Assembly (NCBI RefSeq): GCF_004379255.2
Contig: NC_056052.1
Span: forward strand, 9,293,708-9,357,707
DNA length: 64,000 bases
Source: Salvia splendens
Taxonomy: Eukaryota; Streptophyta; Magnoliopsida; Lamiales; Lamiaceae
Direction of reading: 5' to 3'
Position 1 is the stretch's first letter, and each line of letters starts with the position of its first letter. Positions 11,275-24,500 of the stretch are shown piece after piece. The notes beneath the pieces were generated by a model. That model saw only the letters and a list, made by a program, of their open reading frames with translations, did no database searches and was not told the DNA's origin. Both the position numbers and the translations under genes were made by a program.

Positions 11275-12643
11275 TGTTTGTTGGAAGTGATTAACTGTGA
11301 TACAAAAATACACTAACCGGGCAATACAACCTAATGAAGAATAGAGATTAAACGGAAAATAAATTGAATTGAAATTACAATGAAGAATTCGAAACAATAA
11401 ACCGTAAATAAGTTGTAAGCCGAGTCGAGGAGTCCTCTTTCCGCAAGACGAGATACGCCCCGGTAGTGCTCTCGGTTTGGAGTGTCATCCCCCAAGATAA
11501 AACGGCTTCGTCTTGTTCGTTGCAGCACCGCGGACGGAACAAGCTCCGGCGAACTAGATGATGGCGAGGGCAGAGCTTCGACGGGAAGACTATGCAGAGA
11601 GGGAGAGAGCTATGCAAATGTGTTGCGTGTCTAATTGGTGGTTGTATGCAATGCATGAAGTGACTGCCTATTTATAGGTCAAGTCCACCCGCAGGAGCAT
11701 TGATGGAGTCAACAACCATCATGTGTGTCATGATGGCTTGACTGTAACCGACGGGGGTTACTGACTGGTGCACTAGCTAGTGGGAGCTGAAGAGTCACGA
11801 CGCACCTAGACATGCTACACGACGGGATACACTATGGACCGTCGGGGTCCATCGGGGACCTTTCGTCTCCCGTTATACGTCGGGGTCCAGCGGGGACCTT
11901 TCGACTCCCGTTGTGAGTCGGGGTCCAGCGGAGACCTTTTGTCTCCCGTTGTGCGTCGGGGTCCAGCGGGGACCTTTTGTCTCCCGTTGTGCGTCGGGGT
12001 CCAGCGGGAACGTTTTGTCTCCCGTCATGCGTCGGGGTCCAGCGGGAACGTTTTGTCTCCCGTCATGCGTCGGGGTCCAGCGGGACCATGACGTGGACCA
12101 GGACCCGTCGGGGATAGCGTGTAGTTTGGAGTGGTCTAAAAAGAACAAGCGGGGCTCGAACCACGCTCAACGACCGGCTCCAAAGAACAGCCCAAAGACC
12201 AATTGCCAAGATCCAAGGCACAAGACACCCGGCACCCGGTGCACGGGTCACGGATCATGGTGCGCGGCTCACGGCTCGCGGGCGGGCGGCGGCGGCGCGC
12301 GCGTGTGGGCTCTGTCACCCATCTTATTCCACGATAATTATTACACCTAATAATTCATCTGATTAAATACTTCATCAAAGAAGTTTATCATCCCCGATGT
12401 GGGATAATTAACACTTAGTTAATTAATCCCTTAGCCTCTTCACATAGCTCATTTCTAGCTTTATTGTGATGAACTTTAATATATTATTTCTCACTCACCG
12501 GGAATCGGATTTGAGAAAATGAATATACTACGGTCATCTACTCGGAACGTAGATCGACGTTATTGCATTTAATTTAAAAAAATTAAATGTCTTGTAACGT
12601 TTATTCTTAGTCAAAAATCATTTGACCAAGCACGATTCCAACA
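11275..12643 (-). repeat. 5' LTR of Copia element A (1369 bp)
   Basis: Starts TGTTTGTTGG and ends TTCCAACA. It contains six full 38-bp units between 11841 and about 12068 plus a partial seventh. The last two full units are identical to each other, indicating recent duplication. Confidence 0.9.
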
Positions 12644-12648
12644 GTCTC

Positions 12649-14014
12649 CAAATCAAAAACCCTTAATCCGTTGGTGTAGAACTCTTGTATCAAAACTGCA
12701 AATTTATATGATAAAAATGTGGGCATTATATTAAATTTTGGATTCAAATTCCTATCACACTCGTTACATTAATGATAGATTCTCAATTTCAAGAAATATT
12801 AGTTGGCTCATTTTTCAAAGCTCTCCTCATCTTAGGAAAATGGAACACAAAAATAAATCCGTCGAGAAATACATCAAGCAACAACCTCATCCTTATAAAC
12901 AACAATATGAACACCTCATATATATATAGTAGTGTTTTTCAACTTTATTTTAATTTATTTTCTGTTCTTATTAGACTCCATTTGTTAATATTTAGTTATA
13001 TATAGGCATTGCACAATTTTATGCTAAACTTAGTCCTAGTATAAACATTCACGCCACGCATCATCTTTTTAGACCTTCATTCTGATAAAAACATCACTTT
13101 AGTAATTTATTTCAATGGGAGACGTTGAAGGTAATTTATGTTTGTCTTTCTGTTATAGAATAAAATGACTATTGCCTATTGGTCATATGTTATATAACTA
13201 TATGCAGTTGAATCATTATATTCATCTTGTATTTATGGATTACTTTATGAGAAAATTGAATAATTAATTAATTACTGGGATATTATGCATATCGACATAT
13301 AGTGAAACGTCGGAGTAGTAAATTGGAGATGAGTTTGACTTTGGATTTGCCAAATGTCAAAACGAAAATGCCACCGTTGATATACAAAATAAAGTCTTCC
13401 CTTAAAAAACAGTATACATCGATTATTGGGCAATAATCACTTAATTAATAGTGGGTGAGTTGATATGCCCATTCGAAAACGGAAAATGTACTATGCTGCA
13501 GAATTTATTCAAATATTAATAAAACTATAAAATTGCATCATACAGGACCCTCTTATTAGATAGACATACTATTAATTAATAATTTTAATTTCTCTTGTTT
13601 ACAAAAGCCTTACCTGGAGTCAAGGTACTGTTTAATTAGCACCACTCGATATAAAAACAATAAATCTTAAATTATTTGATTACCATGCTTATGTGTGCTC
13701 ACTTAATATACATAATTTTAATTTATTTATCTTTTTCTTTATCCCACTATATACTCGGTTGATTTTACCCAGAGCATGTGCTTTACCTGTCTGTATTTTT
13801 TTAGCAGCATATACAATTTATGATTGGAATTGTAATTTCAACTAAATCCGACCGAGATGAATTCAACCAAATAGAGTAGCAAAAATAAACAACCACAGCA
13901 CTTGGAAATTTATGAAAACGAAAACAATTAATTTACAGATAATCTTGATTTGGTAGACTAATTATTGGTTTTAATTCCTAGCTAGTTGCACATGGCAATG
14001 CCTACCTAAACTAG
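12649..14014. other. Intergenic sequence, 3' side of the SAUR gene
   Basis: AT-rich with no recognisable gene. It would hold the terminator of the minus-strand SAUR gene. Nothing else stands out. Confidence 0.4.
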
Positions 14015-14446
14015 CTATACCGCTACTACATAAACAACACAAAAATGACCGGTCACCGGAATATTCTCCTTCAAAAGTGCAAGCGCGGCGGCGTAGGAGG
14101 CGCATCCCTTGGCCATATCAGTAGCCTTCCCGAGACGCCGCGCCGGATTGAAGGGGCCGTTGACGAAGCCGGAAACGTGCTCATCGCCGCCGATCTCCGC
14201 GATGATTCCGCAGAAGAGATCGACGTCGCAGGGAAGCAGCAAAGGCCCTTCGCTATGGTAACCGTATTCCAGCTCAGCATCGTCCAGAAGCATCTTGAAT
14301 AGCTTGTGGTTGGCATATTCCGTCTTTATCACAAACCGTTCCTTCTCGGGCCCCACATACACCGTGAAGGGTGCAACCCGACCCGCTTTCGCATTGGATC
14401 GACCCGTCCACAGATACCTCTCTAATTTCTTCAACTCAGATCTCTT
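14015..14446 (-). pseudogene. SAUR-family protein, codons 11 to stop (main part)
   Basis: Small auxin-up RNA protein, a plant regulator of cell expansion whose family acts on PP2C.D phosphatases at the plasma membrane. The frame reads RSELKKLERYLWTG, FTVYVGPEKERFVIKTEYAN, HKLFKMLLDDAELEYG and LLLPCDVDLF: the SAUR core with its conserved VYVG and the LF-LL-DAE-EYG block. A short alanine-rich tail follows, ending VVYVVAV and TAG. The first codons are missing here and lie at 27255-27286, on the far side of a 12.8-kb retrotransposon. An apparent ATG at 14500 belongs to the LTR. SAUR genes are normally intronless, so the insertion almost certainly abolishes the product. Confidence 0.85.
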
Positions 14447-14892
14447 TGTTGGAATAATTGAGTGAACAATTACATAAAGCTCTCTATGATGATTAACCAA
14501 GAACGACGGAGAAGGAGCATAAACTGTAAAGCGGAAGCGTACCTTGATCCATAACGAATTAAACGGTGGAATTGCTTTGCAGCGGCTATGGATCTTCCAA
14601 ACGATCAGAGACGTCCTTCACAATAGTCTGCCGAGAGAATACAGAGATATTGAACGTTCTTCTGACGTCTAGGAACCATAACCCTAGCTTATATTTATAT
14701 TAAATATAAGACCCTTTATTTTCTATTCGGTCCTTCATCAAATAGAAAATCCCATATGGTATCTACACTTATTTCCATAACAAATAAATACACTTTAGCC
14801 CAAACTTTAATCTTTAATAGATCACTTTAATTGGGCAACTGAAAGATAGTCATACACATTAAATTAGTCATGTGGAAGCCCAAAAATTCTAA
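14447..14892 (-). repeat. 3' LTR of Copia element B
   Basis: Begins TGTTGGAATAATTGAG and ends AATTCTAACA. It preserves the uninterrupted sequence GCGTACCTTGATCC, the empty site for the second Copia insertion found in the partner LTR. Confidence 0.93.
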
Positions 14893-15299
14893 CAATCTCT
14901 CACTTGGGCAACACATGACACCAAATAAATGTGTACTAACCGAATGAGCGCTCAAAAGTGCTATCACATAGTGTATTTCCGAACAATCTTATTATCAACC
15001 ATATCAGCATAGGACTAAAGAGGCAGTCACCATATTTTTTCATGATTAAACCCATCAGTAATCACATATGCAAACATAATCAACAACAGATCAATTATGG
15101 AGTGTAGCATGGAAATTTCATGCAAGGTGATCATACATGCCTATTTCCAACTGATCCTCCCAAATTCTTAATGAGATCAAACCCAAACCAAATAACACAA
15201 ATAATGGACAAAACATAATACTTTATTTCTGCAGAGAATAACATGAGTTTTATAACTGCAAGTTCAAATCACAATATAGAGAAATAACCAAAATTACTC

Positions 15300-18200
15300 C
15301 CACTGAACCGAAGTACCCTTAAACAACATAACACCTATTTGGGCTACATGCCCATGAAAGACCTTAAGTGTTAGTCCTTTAGTGAACGAATTTGCTATCA
15401 AATGCATTCCCTTATGCTCTATAGGTATTTGTCCATTCTGAACTACAATTCACAACCAAGAAACTATGACATAGCAGAGTTCTTGTTGTTTGGAATACAA
15501 TACTGCAGGGTTATTGTCACAACGTAACTTTAGTGGTCTTTCAATACCTTTAACAATATGCAGCTTAGTGACAAAATTTCACAGTCATATTCAATAACTA
15601 GATGCCCAAAACAAGTTACGAATTCTGTTGTCATGGTAGAAGTAGCTACAAGTGTTTGCTCAGCACTTCTCCACAAAATGGCTCCACGGCCAACAGACAC
15701 ACGTAACCTAAAATGGATCATTTACTGTATTGGCATCTAACAAAATCAGAATCAAAATGCCTAAAGATCTCTCCAAATGATCTAATTTTCTGTATGCGAG
15801 CATGTAATGCTTAGTTCTATATAAATATCTCATAACCCGTTTCGCTGCTTCATAATGATCCATATCGGGTTATTGAGATATCTGCCCAACATATAAACAA
15901 ATAAAACCAAATTGGGTCTAATAAACACTTGAGCACACATTAGGCTCCCAATCGCCGAAGCATACAGAACCTTCTGCATTTCTAAATCTCAAGATTTATC
16001 TTAGGGAATTGAATGAGACTAGGTTTGTCTCCCTTAGTCATAGGGGTATTTCTTTAATTGCAATTATGCATCTCAAATACTTTAGGCACTTTTTCAATAT
16101 ATCTCTTTTGTGACAAACGAAGAATATCTCGAGAGTTATCTCAATTTATTTCGATTCCAAATACAAAAGAGGTTCTCCCAAGATCTTTCACCTCAAATTT
16201 CTTCGAGAGTGATTCTTGGTGTTGTGCAATATTCCCCAAGAAGATGCATATGCTCCCACTGAACTTGTGATACACACAATCATTAATAGCATTCTTTCTG
16301 AATCCAAATGAAAGAACTACTTGATAAAATTTGTGGTACCATTTAAGAGAGTATTAATTGAGGTTTTTTTTTTAAATTAACTTCATATATTTATATCATA
16401 TATATGAAGTAGGAAATTACAAATCAACTCCTATAACAAGGAGGAAAGACAAATTACGCCACCCAGGGTTCGAACTCGAGACCTCCAGGATGGACGCGGT
16501 ATCCAGCACCCTTTACCGCTAGGCCAAGGGGCTTGGATTGAGTATTAATTGAGGTTGTTGAGATTGACTTTAAATGACATCATCCACATGAGATTGAATG
16601 TTTACATTATCATCTTGGGGTTCTTAATTTGCTTCTTCTTCAATGATAGTAATTGATAGCTGAACATTGTCAGAAGCAGTAGTAGGTGTCTATACAGACT
16701 CCTCCTCAAAAGTAATGTTCATTAATACATTCTTCCCCCCCAAACTCAACATCCTCAAAGAATACTATATATCTCATCCCAAATTAGTTCCGTTTGTGGG
16801 ATCATAAATTTAAAAAATCTCTAAATTTTTCTGGATGACCAAGTGAGAATATATGCTATAGTCTTTAATGCCTCTCCTCAAGGCGAATGTGACAAAGAAG
16901 AAATAAATCATAGTCCTTCACATATCTTTAAGAGTTTTATTTCGTCTTTCAGCTACACCACTCATTCTGTGCGATCCCGACATGGTGTACTAAGGGAAGA
17001 TCACTCTTCCGGATAGAGGACAAATGGTCTTTGACATTGTTCACCTTAACAGTCATTTCTATTGTAGTATTCGCCACCACGGGCCAGATTTGACTTTCTT
17101 AATGCCTTTGTCGAGTTGGAGCTCAACAACAGCCCTGAATATTTTGAACTTGTCTATAACTTCAGACTTTGCATTGGTTAAATATAGGTACCCATAATGA
17201 GAACAGTCGTCTATACTTGATATAAAATATTGTTGACCATTCCATGAAACCAAAGAGAATGAACCACAAATGTCTGTATATATCAATTCTAAGACGTCTA
17301 TACCTCTGTCGGCACCTAATTTCTTATGTTTGGTCTGCTTTCATTCGATACATTGAACCCACAAATCAACATCTGAAAAGATAAGTGTATTCAATATACC
17401 ATCTGACACAAGGCTCTCAATTCTTTATTTCGAGATATTACCTAAGTACTTGTGCCATAAATTAACCAAATTTTCATTATTTAATTTGTTTAGTCCCTTT
17501 TTGATTCAACATGTAAACCTTCTGAATATGAAGTAACATAATTGAGCATACAAAGATCGTTATATGCACTTAAGGAAACAGTACCCACAATATTAGAATT
17601 ATTTGAAGGAGGAACTTTACTATTTCTGAATAAACAAGATAAACCATATTTGTCCAAAGCAGAAATAGAAACAAAATTCTATCTAAAGACAGTACAATAA
17701 AGTATCCTTCAAAAACCAGAATAATTCCAGTCTTTAATAACAATCTACAATGCCTAACAACCTATACTTCACCGATTTGTCATATCACACCTAGATGTAT
17801 CTTTCACCATCAATTGACTTTCGGCAGCTCAGACAATCTTGCATTGATAACCTTATGTGAGTAGTAACACCAGAATCTACCCACTAAATATCATCATGGA
17901 TTAAAGCCAAATTAACTTCAGAACACACCAAAGTAAGAATTGTAACTTCCTTTGCATGTCATGCATGATATTTACAATTCTTCTTTATATCCTTGTTTAC
18001 CACAAACGAAACAACTATCATTATCCTTATTTTGTTTCTTTTGTAATGAACCCGTATCCATAACAGCATTCTCAATAAACTTTTCTTAATGCCCTTTACT
18101 TTATTTCTTGAGATACTGACCAGATGTGCAACACCAAATGCACAAGCAAGTCTTTAGAATTCAAGCTTAAGTGAAGCAATGTAAGACATTTTCATAATGT

Positions 18201-18600
18201 GCTCCCTTATGTTGCCCTTGCTCTTACACTTTATTGAGATCAAGCATGCTTGTCTCAGCCTTAATGTTTTTCGCAAAACGTTCCTTAATTTTGGCAAGGT
18301 ATTCACTGACCTTAGTAATATTCTCAAATGTAGTGCCTCGAAAGGCTTCTAAGATGCTATACTTAATGATCATCAGACTTACGCGATTCAAGCATTTTCA
18401 TTTCTCATAGTTTCTCCTTTGATCAAGAGTACTATTATCCATACGAGAAACAAATTGCTCGGTCCTTAGCACGTAATCCAAATCCATGCAACCCAGAGTA
18501 ATTAGAATATTATCTTTCCGATCCTTATAATTTGACCCATTCAACACTAACATATTGTTCATGTAGGAAGAAACTGCAAAAGCAGACATCATAATTGAAC
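15300..18600 (-). pseudogene. Decayed gag-pol of Copia element B
   Basis: Readable pieces on the minus strand: 18398-18592, a gag start with VLNGSNYKDRKDNILITLG; 17059-17286, the integrase N-terminal half with YTDICGSFSLVSWNGQQYF and SSIDDCSHYGYLYL; 15530-15721, an RNase H piece with SVGRGAILWRSAEQTLVATS. Stops and shifts between them are numerous. A SINE interrupts the region at 16366-16539. Confidence 0.75.
16366..16539 (-). mobile_element. tRNA-derived SINE
   Basis: On the minus strand the 5' end reads CCCCTTGGCCTAGCGGTAAAG, containing an A box (TGGCCTAGCGG), then a B box (GAGTTCGAACCCTGG), a short body, and an A-rich 3' tail seen as T's at the left edge. It is flanked by a 17-bp target duplication GAGTATTAATTGAGGTT (16349-16365 and 16540-16556). 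It sits inside Copia element B, so it arrived later. Confidence 0.92.
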
Positions 18601-18657
18601 AGAGAACAAAACCAAAATAGTTGTCATGCTCAAATTCTAAAATCCAAATAAGAAGGT

Positions 18658-19266
18658 AACATCTCGAGGTACCGGCACAACATTTAAATCAAGTCTTTGG
18701 ACAGTAATATAAACTTGTAAGTGGCAACCTCTTTGTAGTGATCAAACACTGACAATAAAATCATGTCAAGCAATGTCCACCTTTGGGCATCACACTACTC
18801 ACACGATAAACTGGATAATTGTCACGTACTTACCACCACAAGTATGTGTGTATCTCGTGCCAAATAATAATCTTCCTTTGGGCCGACTAATATCCGCATT
18901 AAAATACACACACACTTCCCCGTCATAATATTCGCAATAAAGAAGTCTAGACAAGAGAGGTTACTTTGGGAACGTCATGTTTCGACTAATCTATTTTGAA
19001 TATTAGTAAAACATTTCGAGGTTCCGAGCACAACATCCAGATCAAGTCTTTTGACAGTAATATGAACTTGTAAATGGCGACCTCCTTACAGTGGTTAAAT
19101 ACTGACAATAAGATCTTGTTACGTAGCGTCCACCTTTTGGCATCACACCACTCACAAGAAACTGAATAATTGTCACGTTTTTATTACCACAAGTACATGT
19201 GTATTTCGTGCCAACTATTAATCTTCCTTTTGGCCGACTAATATCCGCATTAAAATACACACTCAT
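18658..19266. repeat. Tandem duplication in the leader of Copia element B
   Basis: About 260 bp starting near 'catctcgaggtaccggcac' (18658-18915) recurs at about 19012-19266 as 'catttcgaggttccgagcac', roughly 80% identical by eye, with an offset near 355 bp. Shared text includes 'tccgcattaaaatacacac'. It lies between the primer site and gag on the element's sense strand. Confidence 0.75.
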
Positions 19267-19299
19267 TAGTAGAAAATAAGGAACATGAGATGTACCCAA

Positions 19300-21100
19300 A
19301 AAATTTGAATTTATAATTTTAAAAACTTAATCTGAATATAAACGCTCGCAAGCGAGTCGTAAATAACTTTTCGAAACAAAGTGGCTAGCTAACGAGGTAC
19401 TGGGTTTGCATACCTTGCAAACTCAGCAAGTCGTTAAATCCTTACGGCTAGCCCAATAGCTCCCCAGAAAATCGAAAATTGCTGACTCCTAATGGGATTC
19501 CACATAATTTTACCGAATCTGATTTTCACTAAAATCGACAAAATCCAAATTTTGATGTTTCTCAAGATCAGATTAACAAACATAAATAGCCAAAAGCAAC
19601 ATCAAAACAATCAAACGAATCCACAAATTACAAAACCTAAAATTTATGGATTCACCGTAACAAAGCATCGCACGTACTATTACTGAATTCACCATAATAT
19701 AATGAACAAGAGACCAAAATTAACCAAACATGTAAACATAGATATAGAATTCATAAGCGGCAGTTCTCAATAATAAAACAACACAAAGCTTGATTTGCCC
19801 ATAATTGAACTCTCAACTCGTTAACTAGACATGCGTGCAGAATCGAAAGCCCATACTTGACACAGTAGGCCTAATTTTGCAAAATCAAACATCACAATTC
19901 ATCTAGCAAAAGGAAAACTCTCGGTACTGTGCATAAAAAAAATACACAATCAACTGAATCATTTATTCACATATTCCATATAACGTATGCTGTTAAGGAG
20001 ATTCCCCTCAACACAACGATCGTCGACGAGGCGTCGGCGATGAATCACGAACGTGGACGTCTCAAGCTCTCCCTGAGATCAGCTCCAATTTGTGTAGCTT
20101 GCGTAAAAAGAAAAGACGAAACTAGGGTAAAAATATGATGTTATTGCACTGCTGTAATTCATAACATTCTCCCCTTTTATATCTAAGGACCCTAGACGAT
20201 TCGACTCTCTTTTGCGATCCGGGAAAGAATCGACAAGAAAACCCGGAAAGGAGCTTATTGGGCTCGACTCAATAAAACTAAAATCATGCGTCCAAAACTA
20301 AATAATAATATCCAAAAATAACTCAAAAACTAATTAAGCAAAAAAAATAAAAGAAAGACTCATCCCCTGCTCCTTCAGCGCAAGACGTAGTCGGCAAATC
20401 TGGCTACGGGCTTTGGCTGTCTCCTGGGTCGCTCGCTGCGCTTCGGCACCTCTTCTACTACCTCCTCGGCTGCTACTCCCTCGACTGCAGTAGCCTCGGA
20501 CTCCTCTGCGTTGTCGCCCGTTGGCCTGTTATCTGCATGCATCTCCACCGTCGGAGACGTGGTGATCTCCGTATCATATGCATATGGAAACGGGGATTTC
20601 TTCTAAAATAGACTTGAATCAAAAACTCAATCAGTACAATATACAAACTGAATACTGACATACGCATATTATATCAATTAATTTCATTCCATATACATGT
20701 TACCTACTGAAACGAAAAAGAACGAAGTTTCAATTCACTCATAATTCCTTGACGGCAAACACAAACACTGTTATAGATTTTTCAATTAAATCCCAACAAA
20801 AACTGGAGTAGCACACAAGTGATAATCACTTCTTAATACAATAAAACCAGCATATGCGGCGGCCGTAAACTTTTAATCAAACAGAAACATGAATCAATTC
20901 ATAGTATACGCAAATTGATTCACCAAAATAAAACTCACAAAATAGCAAACCAAATAAACCATGTATGGAAAGCGTAAACATATTTTAGGTTGAAACACCA
21001 GATGAATAATCATGATAAACTCTCGCCGCATAACACAATGAATTTAATCGCACGAATTTATTCATAAAACCAAAACCCTAATTCTCCTTTTCCCAATTCT
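19300..21100 (-). other. Untranslated leader of Copia element B
   Basis: No gene seen. A short GC-richer patch at 20380-20550 has no recognised product. The segment ends at the primer-binding site beside the LTR. Confidence 0.5.
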
Positions 21101-21135
21101 CAAAGAATCATCAATAGAGTGGCTCTGATACCACT

Positions 21136-21232
21136 TGTTGGAATAATTGAGTGAATAATTACATAAAGCTCTCTATGATGATTAACCAAGAACGACGGAG
21201 AAGGAGCATAAACTGTAAAGCGGAAGCGTACC
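21136..21232 (-). repeat. 5' LTR of Copia element B, first part (split by element C)
   Basis: Same sequence as 14447 onward, up to GCGTACC. The remainder continues at 26906-27254 after the nested element. Confidence 0.93.
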
Positions 21233-21599
21233 TGTTGAGAAAAGGGGAAGTATCAATAAGCATTAAACAAGAAAGGGAGTTCCAAGAAGTATTGAAGATG
21301 TGCATGCCTTGTTCCAATAATAGTGTAGTTCCATGAATATACATTTATTACAGGATCTCAAAGGTCACCAACATCCCTATAAATATATGGGTGTTGAGTA
21401 CCATTTCATCATTCAATCAAATACAATTATCTTCTCCCATTGCTTTATTCTCTAAATATGTTGTCTATACCATTTAACATGGTATCAGAGCGGGTTTGGA
21501 CTCAGATAAGGTATCATCATCGTCCTTGATACCTTTCTCGGCCACTTCCCGTTCTTTTATTTTTTCCTTTTTCCGCTGTACCTGTAACCATAAGCCAAA

Positions 21600-24500
21600 A
21601 TGTCAAATGACAACTATATAGTAACCGAAACCTCAGATTCATTTATGGCAGATGAATTTACCCGGCAGTTTGCCAATTTTATGCGCAATAGTTTTGCGAT
21701 GAACCAACCAAATCCACCAGAAACAGCTGTCGTGCCATTCAGAATCGACACGCAGCCCCTCCACATTGGTGGGAACAAGTTAAATGGAGAAAATTACGCC
21801 CTTTGGTCCGTATTGATAAAGACGGCAATAAGCGGTCAGGGAATGGTCTCTCACGTCACCGGAGTGCCTCTTTCCCCACCGCGAACCGATCCAGCCTTCA
21901 TACAGTGGCAACAAGCCGATCACTGTGTGATCACTTGGTTAATACAAAACATCGAGCCTCGACTGGTCAGTCGAGTTTCACAACATCCGACGGCGAAGCA
22001 TATCTGGGATGCGTTGGCCGTCAAATATGGGTGTGGAAGAGATAAAATCCAGGTGTATGATCTTTAGTTCAAAGCAACCACACTAAGACAAGGAAGCAGT
22101 TCATTAGAAGAAATATAGAGCCGGTTGGGAGAGATCTGGATTTCAATCGACCAAAAACAGAGCTACCCAATGAAATGTCCAGAGGATATGGAGATTCATA
22201 ACAAATTCATACAATATCAGAGAGTATGTCAGTTTCTATATGCAATTGATAGCAAATATGAAACAACCAAGAGGGAGATACTGAAAATGGACCCGCTTCC
22301 CTCCGTCGACTATGCGTACAACCTGATTCAGCAGGAGGAGACACGACTCCGAGTGTTACAATAGGCAAACACCGGCGGAGCAGCTGCCACGGATGGAATC
22401 GGAACCGGCCTCGCCATCCGAGGGTGGCAAAACCCTACCGGCGGCTCTCAGGGTGGCGGTCGCGGCAGCAACGGTGGTGGTCGCGGCGGCAGCAATGGCA
22501 GAAATCGGCCAATTGATGAAGAAGACAAGTCAAAATTGGTGTGTTCCTACTGCAAACAGAAAATACACACAAAAGATTAATGCTTTGAACTAATTGGGTA
22601 TCCAGATTGGTGGGAAGAGAAGCACGGCAAGCTGCCGCAACCGCAAACACCCTGGAACCGTGGCGGGCACGCCGCCGCAGCAGTTGGAGGCGACGGAGGC
22701 AACGCCGTGCAGGGGGTCGCGCAAACCGCCGGTGCTGTCCAGCCAGGAGGAAGGACCGGAAATGAAGCTGCTCAGCCGGCGAACACAACCGGGGCAGCAA
22801 ACTTCGTCGTCGGCGAAAGTGGGAGTGTTATTCGTGATTGGAGTGAAGAATTGATGAGGGAAGAGGCGGCGCCCGATTCAGGTAGATTAGGGTTATGGGG
22901 CTCTTTTATTGGAAGCCCCCAAATCTTTGGGAAATTGCAGGTTTTACCCCACCAAAATTCTCAGTCACAATTAGCCCCTAAATCTCCTGAAAATTCCATA
23001 ATTTCCCAAACTACTTGCCAAAATCGATTTCAGCCTCTCGAGAAGCTTGGAGTTGTATGTGCAGTATCTAATGGCCATGAGAAAAATGATAAATGGATTT
23101 TTGACTGTGGGGCAACCGATACCATAACATATGATGCCTCAGACCTTACCAACCTTTAGAAACCTCTAAAATCTCATATCCAAACTGCCAATAGGGAATT
23201 TACAGTGGTTGAGGGGGCTGGAACCGTTAACATTTCCCCAACTTTGCAGTTATCAAATTGTCTATATATTCCTTCGATGTCTCATAAGTTATTATCCATT
23301 AGTCATGTCACAAAAGAATTGAATTGTACGTTACTAATGCGTGGCACTGAACGTGATGGGCTTTACTATGTGGATGAGATAGCTCAAAAAGGGACTGTCA
23401 TGTTAACTCACGGATCAGCTGACCGGAAAGTTTGGCTTTGGCATCGGCGCTTGGGTCATCCATCTATCGGTTACTTAAAATTGTTATTTCCTAGTACTAT
23501 TCCTAAGCATGATAGGTACTGTGAAACTTGTCTTTTATCCAAAAGTCATCGGAACTCTTACCCATTAAGTAATACTCGTGTTGAAACCCCGTTTGCCTTA
23601 GTACACTCTGATGTTTGGGGGCCCGCACCAGTTATTGGGGGGCAAGGTTTTCAATATTTCTTAGTTTTTTGTGGATGATTGCACTCGCATGACCTGGATA
23701 TATTTCATAAAACAAAAATCTGAAGTTTTGTCACACTTTACCCATTTCTATAACCTTTTTTTTTTCCTCAAACACCATCACAGCGGGGGTTAAGGCGGAC
23801 CCCCAACCTGTATATATCAAAAATCACCAAAAGAACATACATCAGACGAGCCCAAAAGTGACTCGGTCCGCACGAGAGATACAAATCACAAGAGCTAACA
23901 AAGCTAATATGGTATCCCCACAGACCGGGTATTAACCATCTAACTAAAGAGAGAATAAACATAACAAAGCTATACATCATAAAAAGAACAAGGATGATGG
24001 CCAAATGCGGGCCAAATCCAAAGGAAATCAAAAAACCATAAATCAAAACCACGAACCAAGTAAAGTAGTCATCCATCCATGTCCTTCGGTCAGATAATGG
24101 GGGAGTTCGTTAATTCTACCATGAAACAATTCTTCCAAAACAAAGGCCTTATACACCAAACCACATGTGCTCATACTCCCGAACAAAACGGTATGACTGA
24201 AAGGAAAAATCGATCTCTCCTTGAAATGACTCGTTCTATGCTTATAGAGTCAAAAGCCCCGAAACACTTCTGGCCAGAAGCCATTGCCACCTCAGCCTAT
24301 CTCTTAAACCGATTGCCCACAAGTATTCTCAAACAAAAAACTCCTCTACAAGCCTTGTCCACCTTCACAAAAATTCCTCCGCCCTTGACTCTTGAACCTC
24401 GCGTCTTCGGATGCTCTGTTTTTGTCCACATTCCTAAACATGAAAGAACTAAACTATCCCCATGCGCTATCAAATGCGTTTTTGTAGGATATGGGGTAAA

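Larger units (their letters stand above)
5429..12643 (-). mobile_element. Copia LTR retrotransposon with variable-repeat LTRs (element A)
   Basis: The element is bounded by LTRs beginning TGTTTGTTGGAAG and ending GATTCCAACA. It is flanked by the exact 5-bp target duplication GTCTC (5424-5428 and 12644-12648). Minus-strand order is 5' LTR 11275-12643, repeat-filled gag region, protease, integrase, RNase H, polypurine tract TGTGGGGGAT beside the 3' LTR 5429-6659. I do not see the usual initiator-Met primer site after the 5' LTR. All coding parts carry stops and frameshifts, so it is not autonomous. Confidence 0.9.

Noticed and set aside
14045..14302. Plus-strand ORF over the SAUR body
   Set aside because: Antisense shadow of the SAUR coding sequence.
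16480..16539. tRNA gene
   Set aside because: A and B boxes are present, but the sequence does not complete a cloverleaf and is flanked by a target duplication; it is a SINE head.
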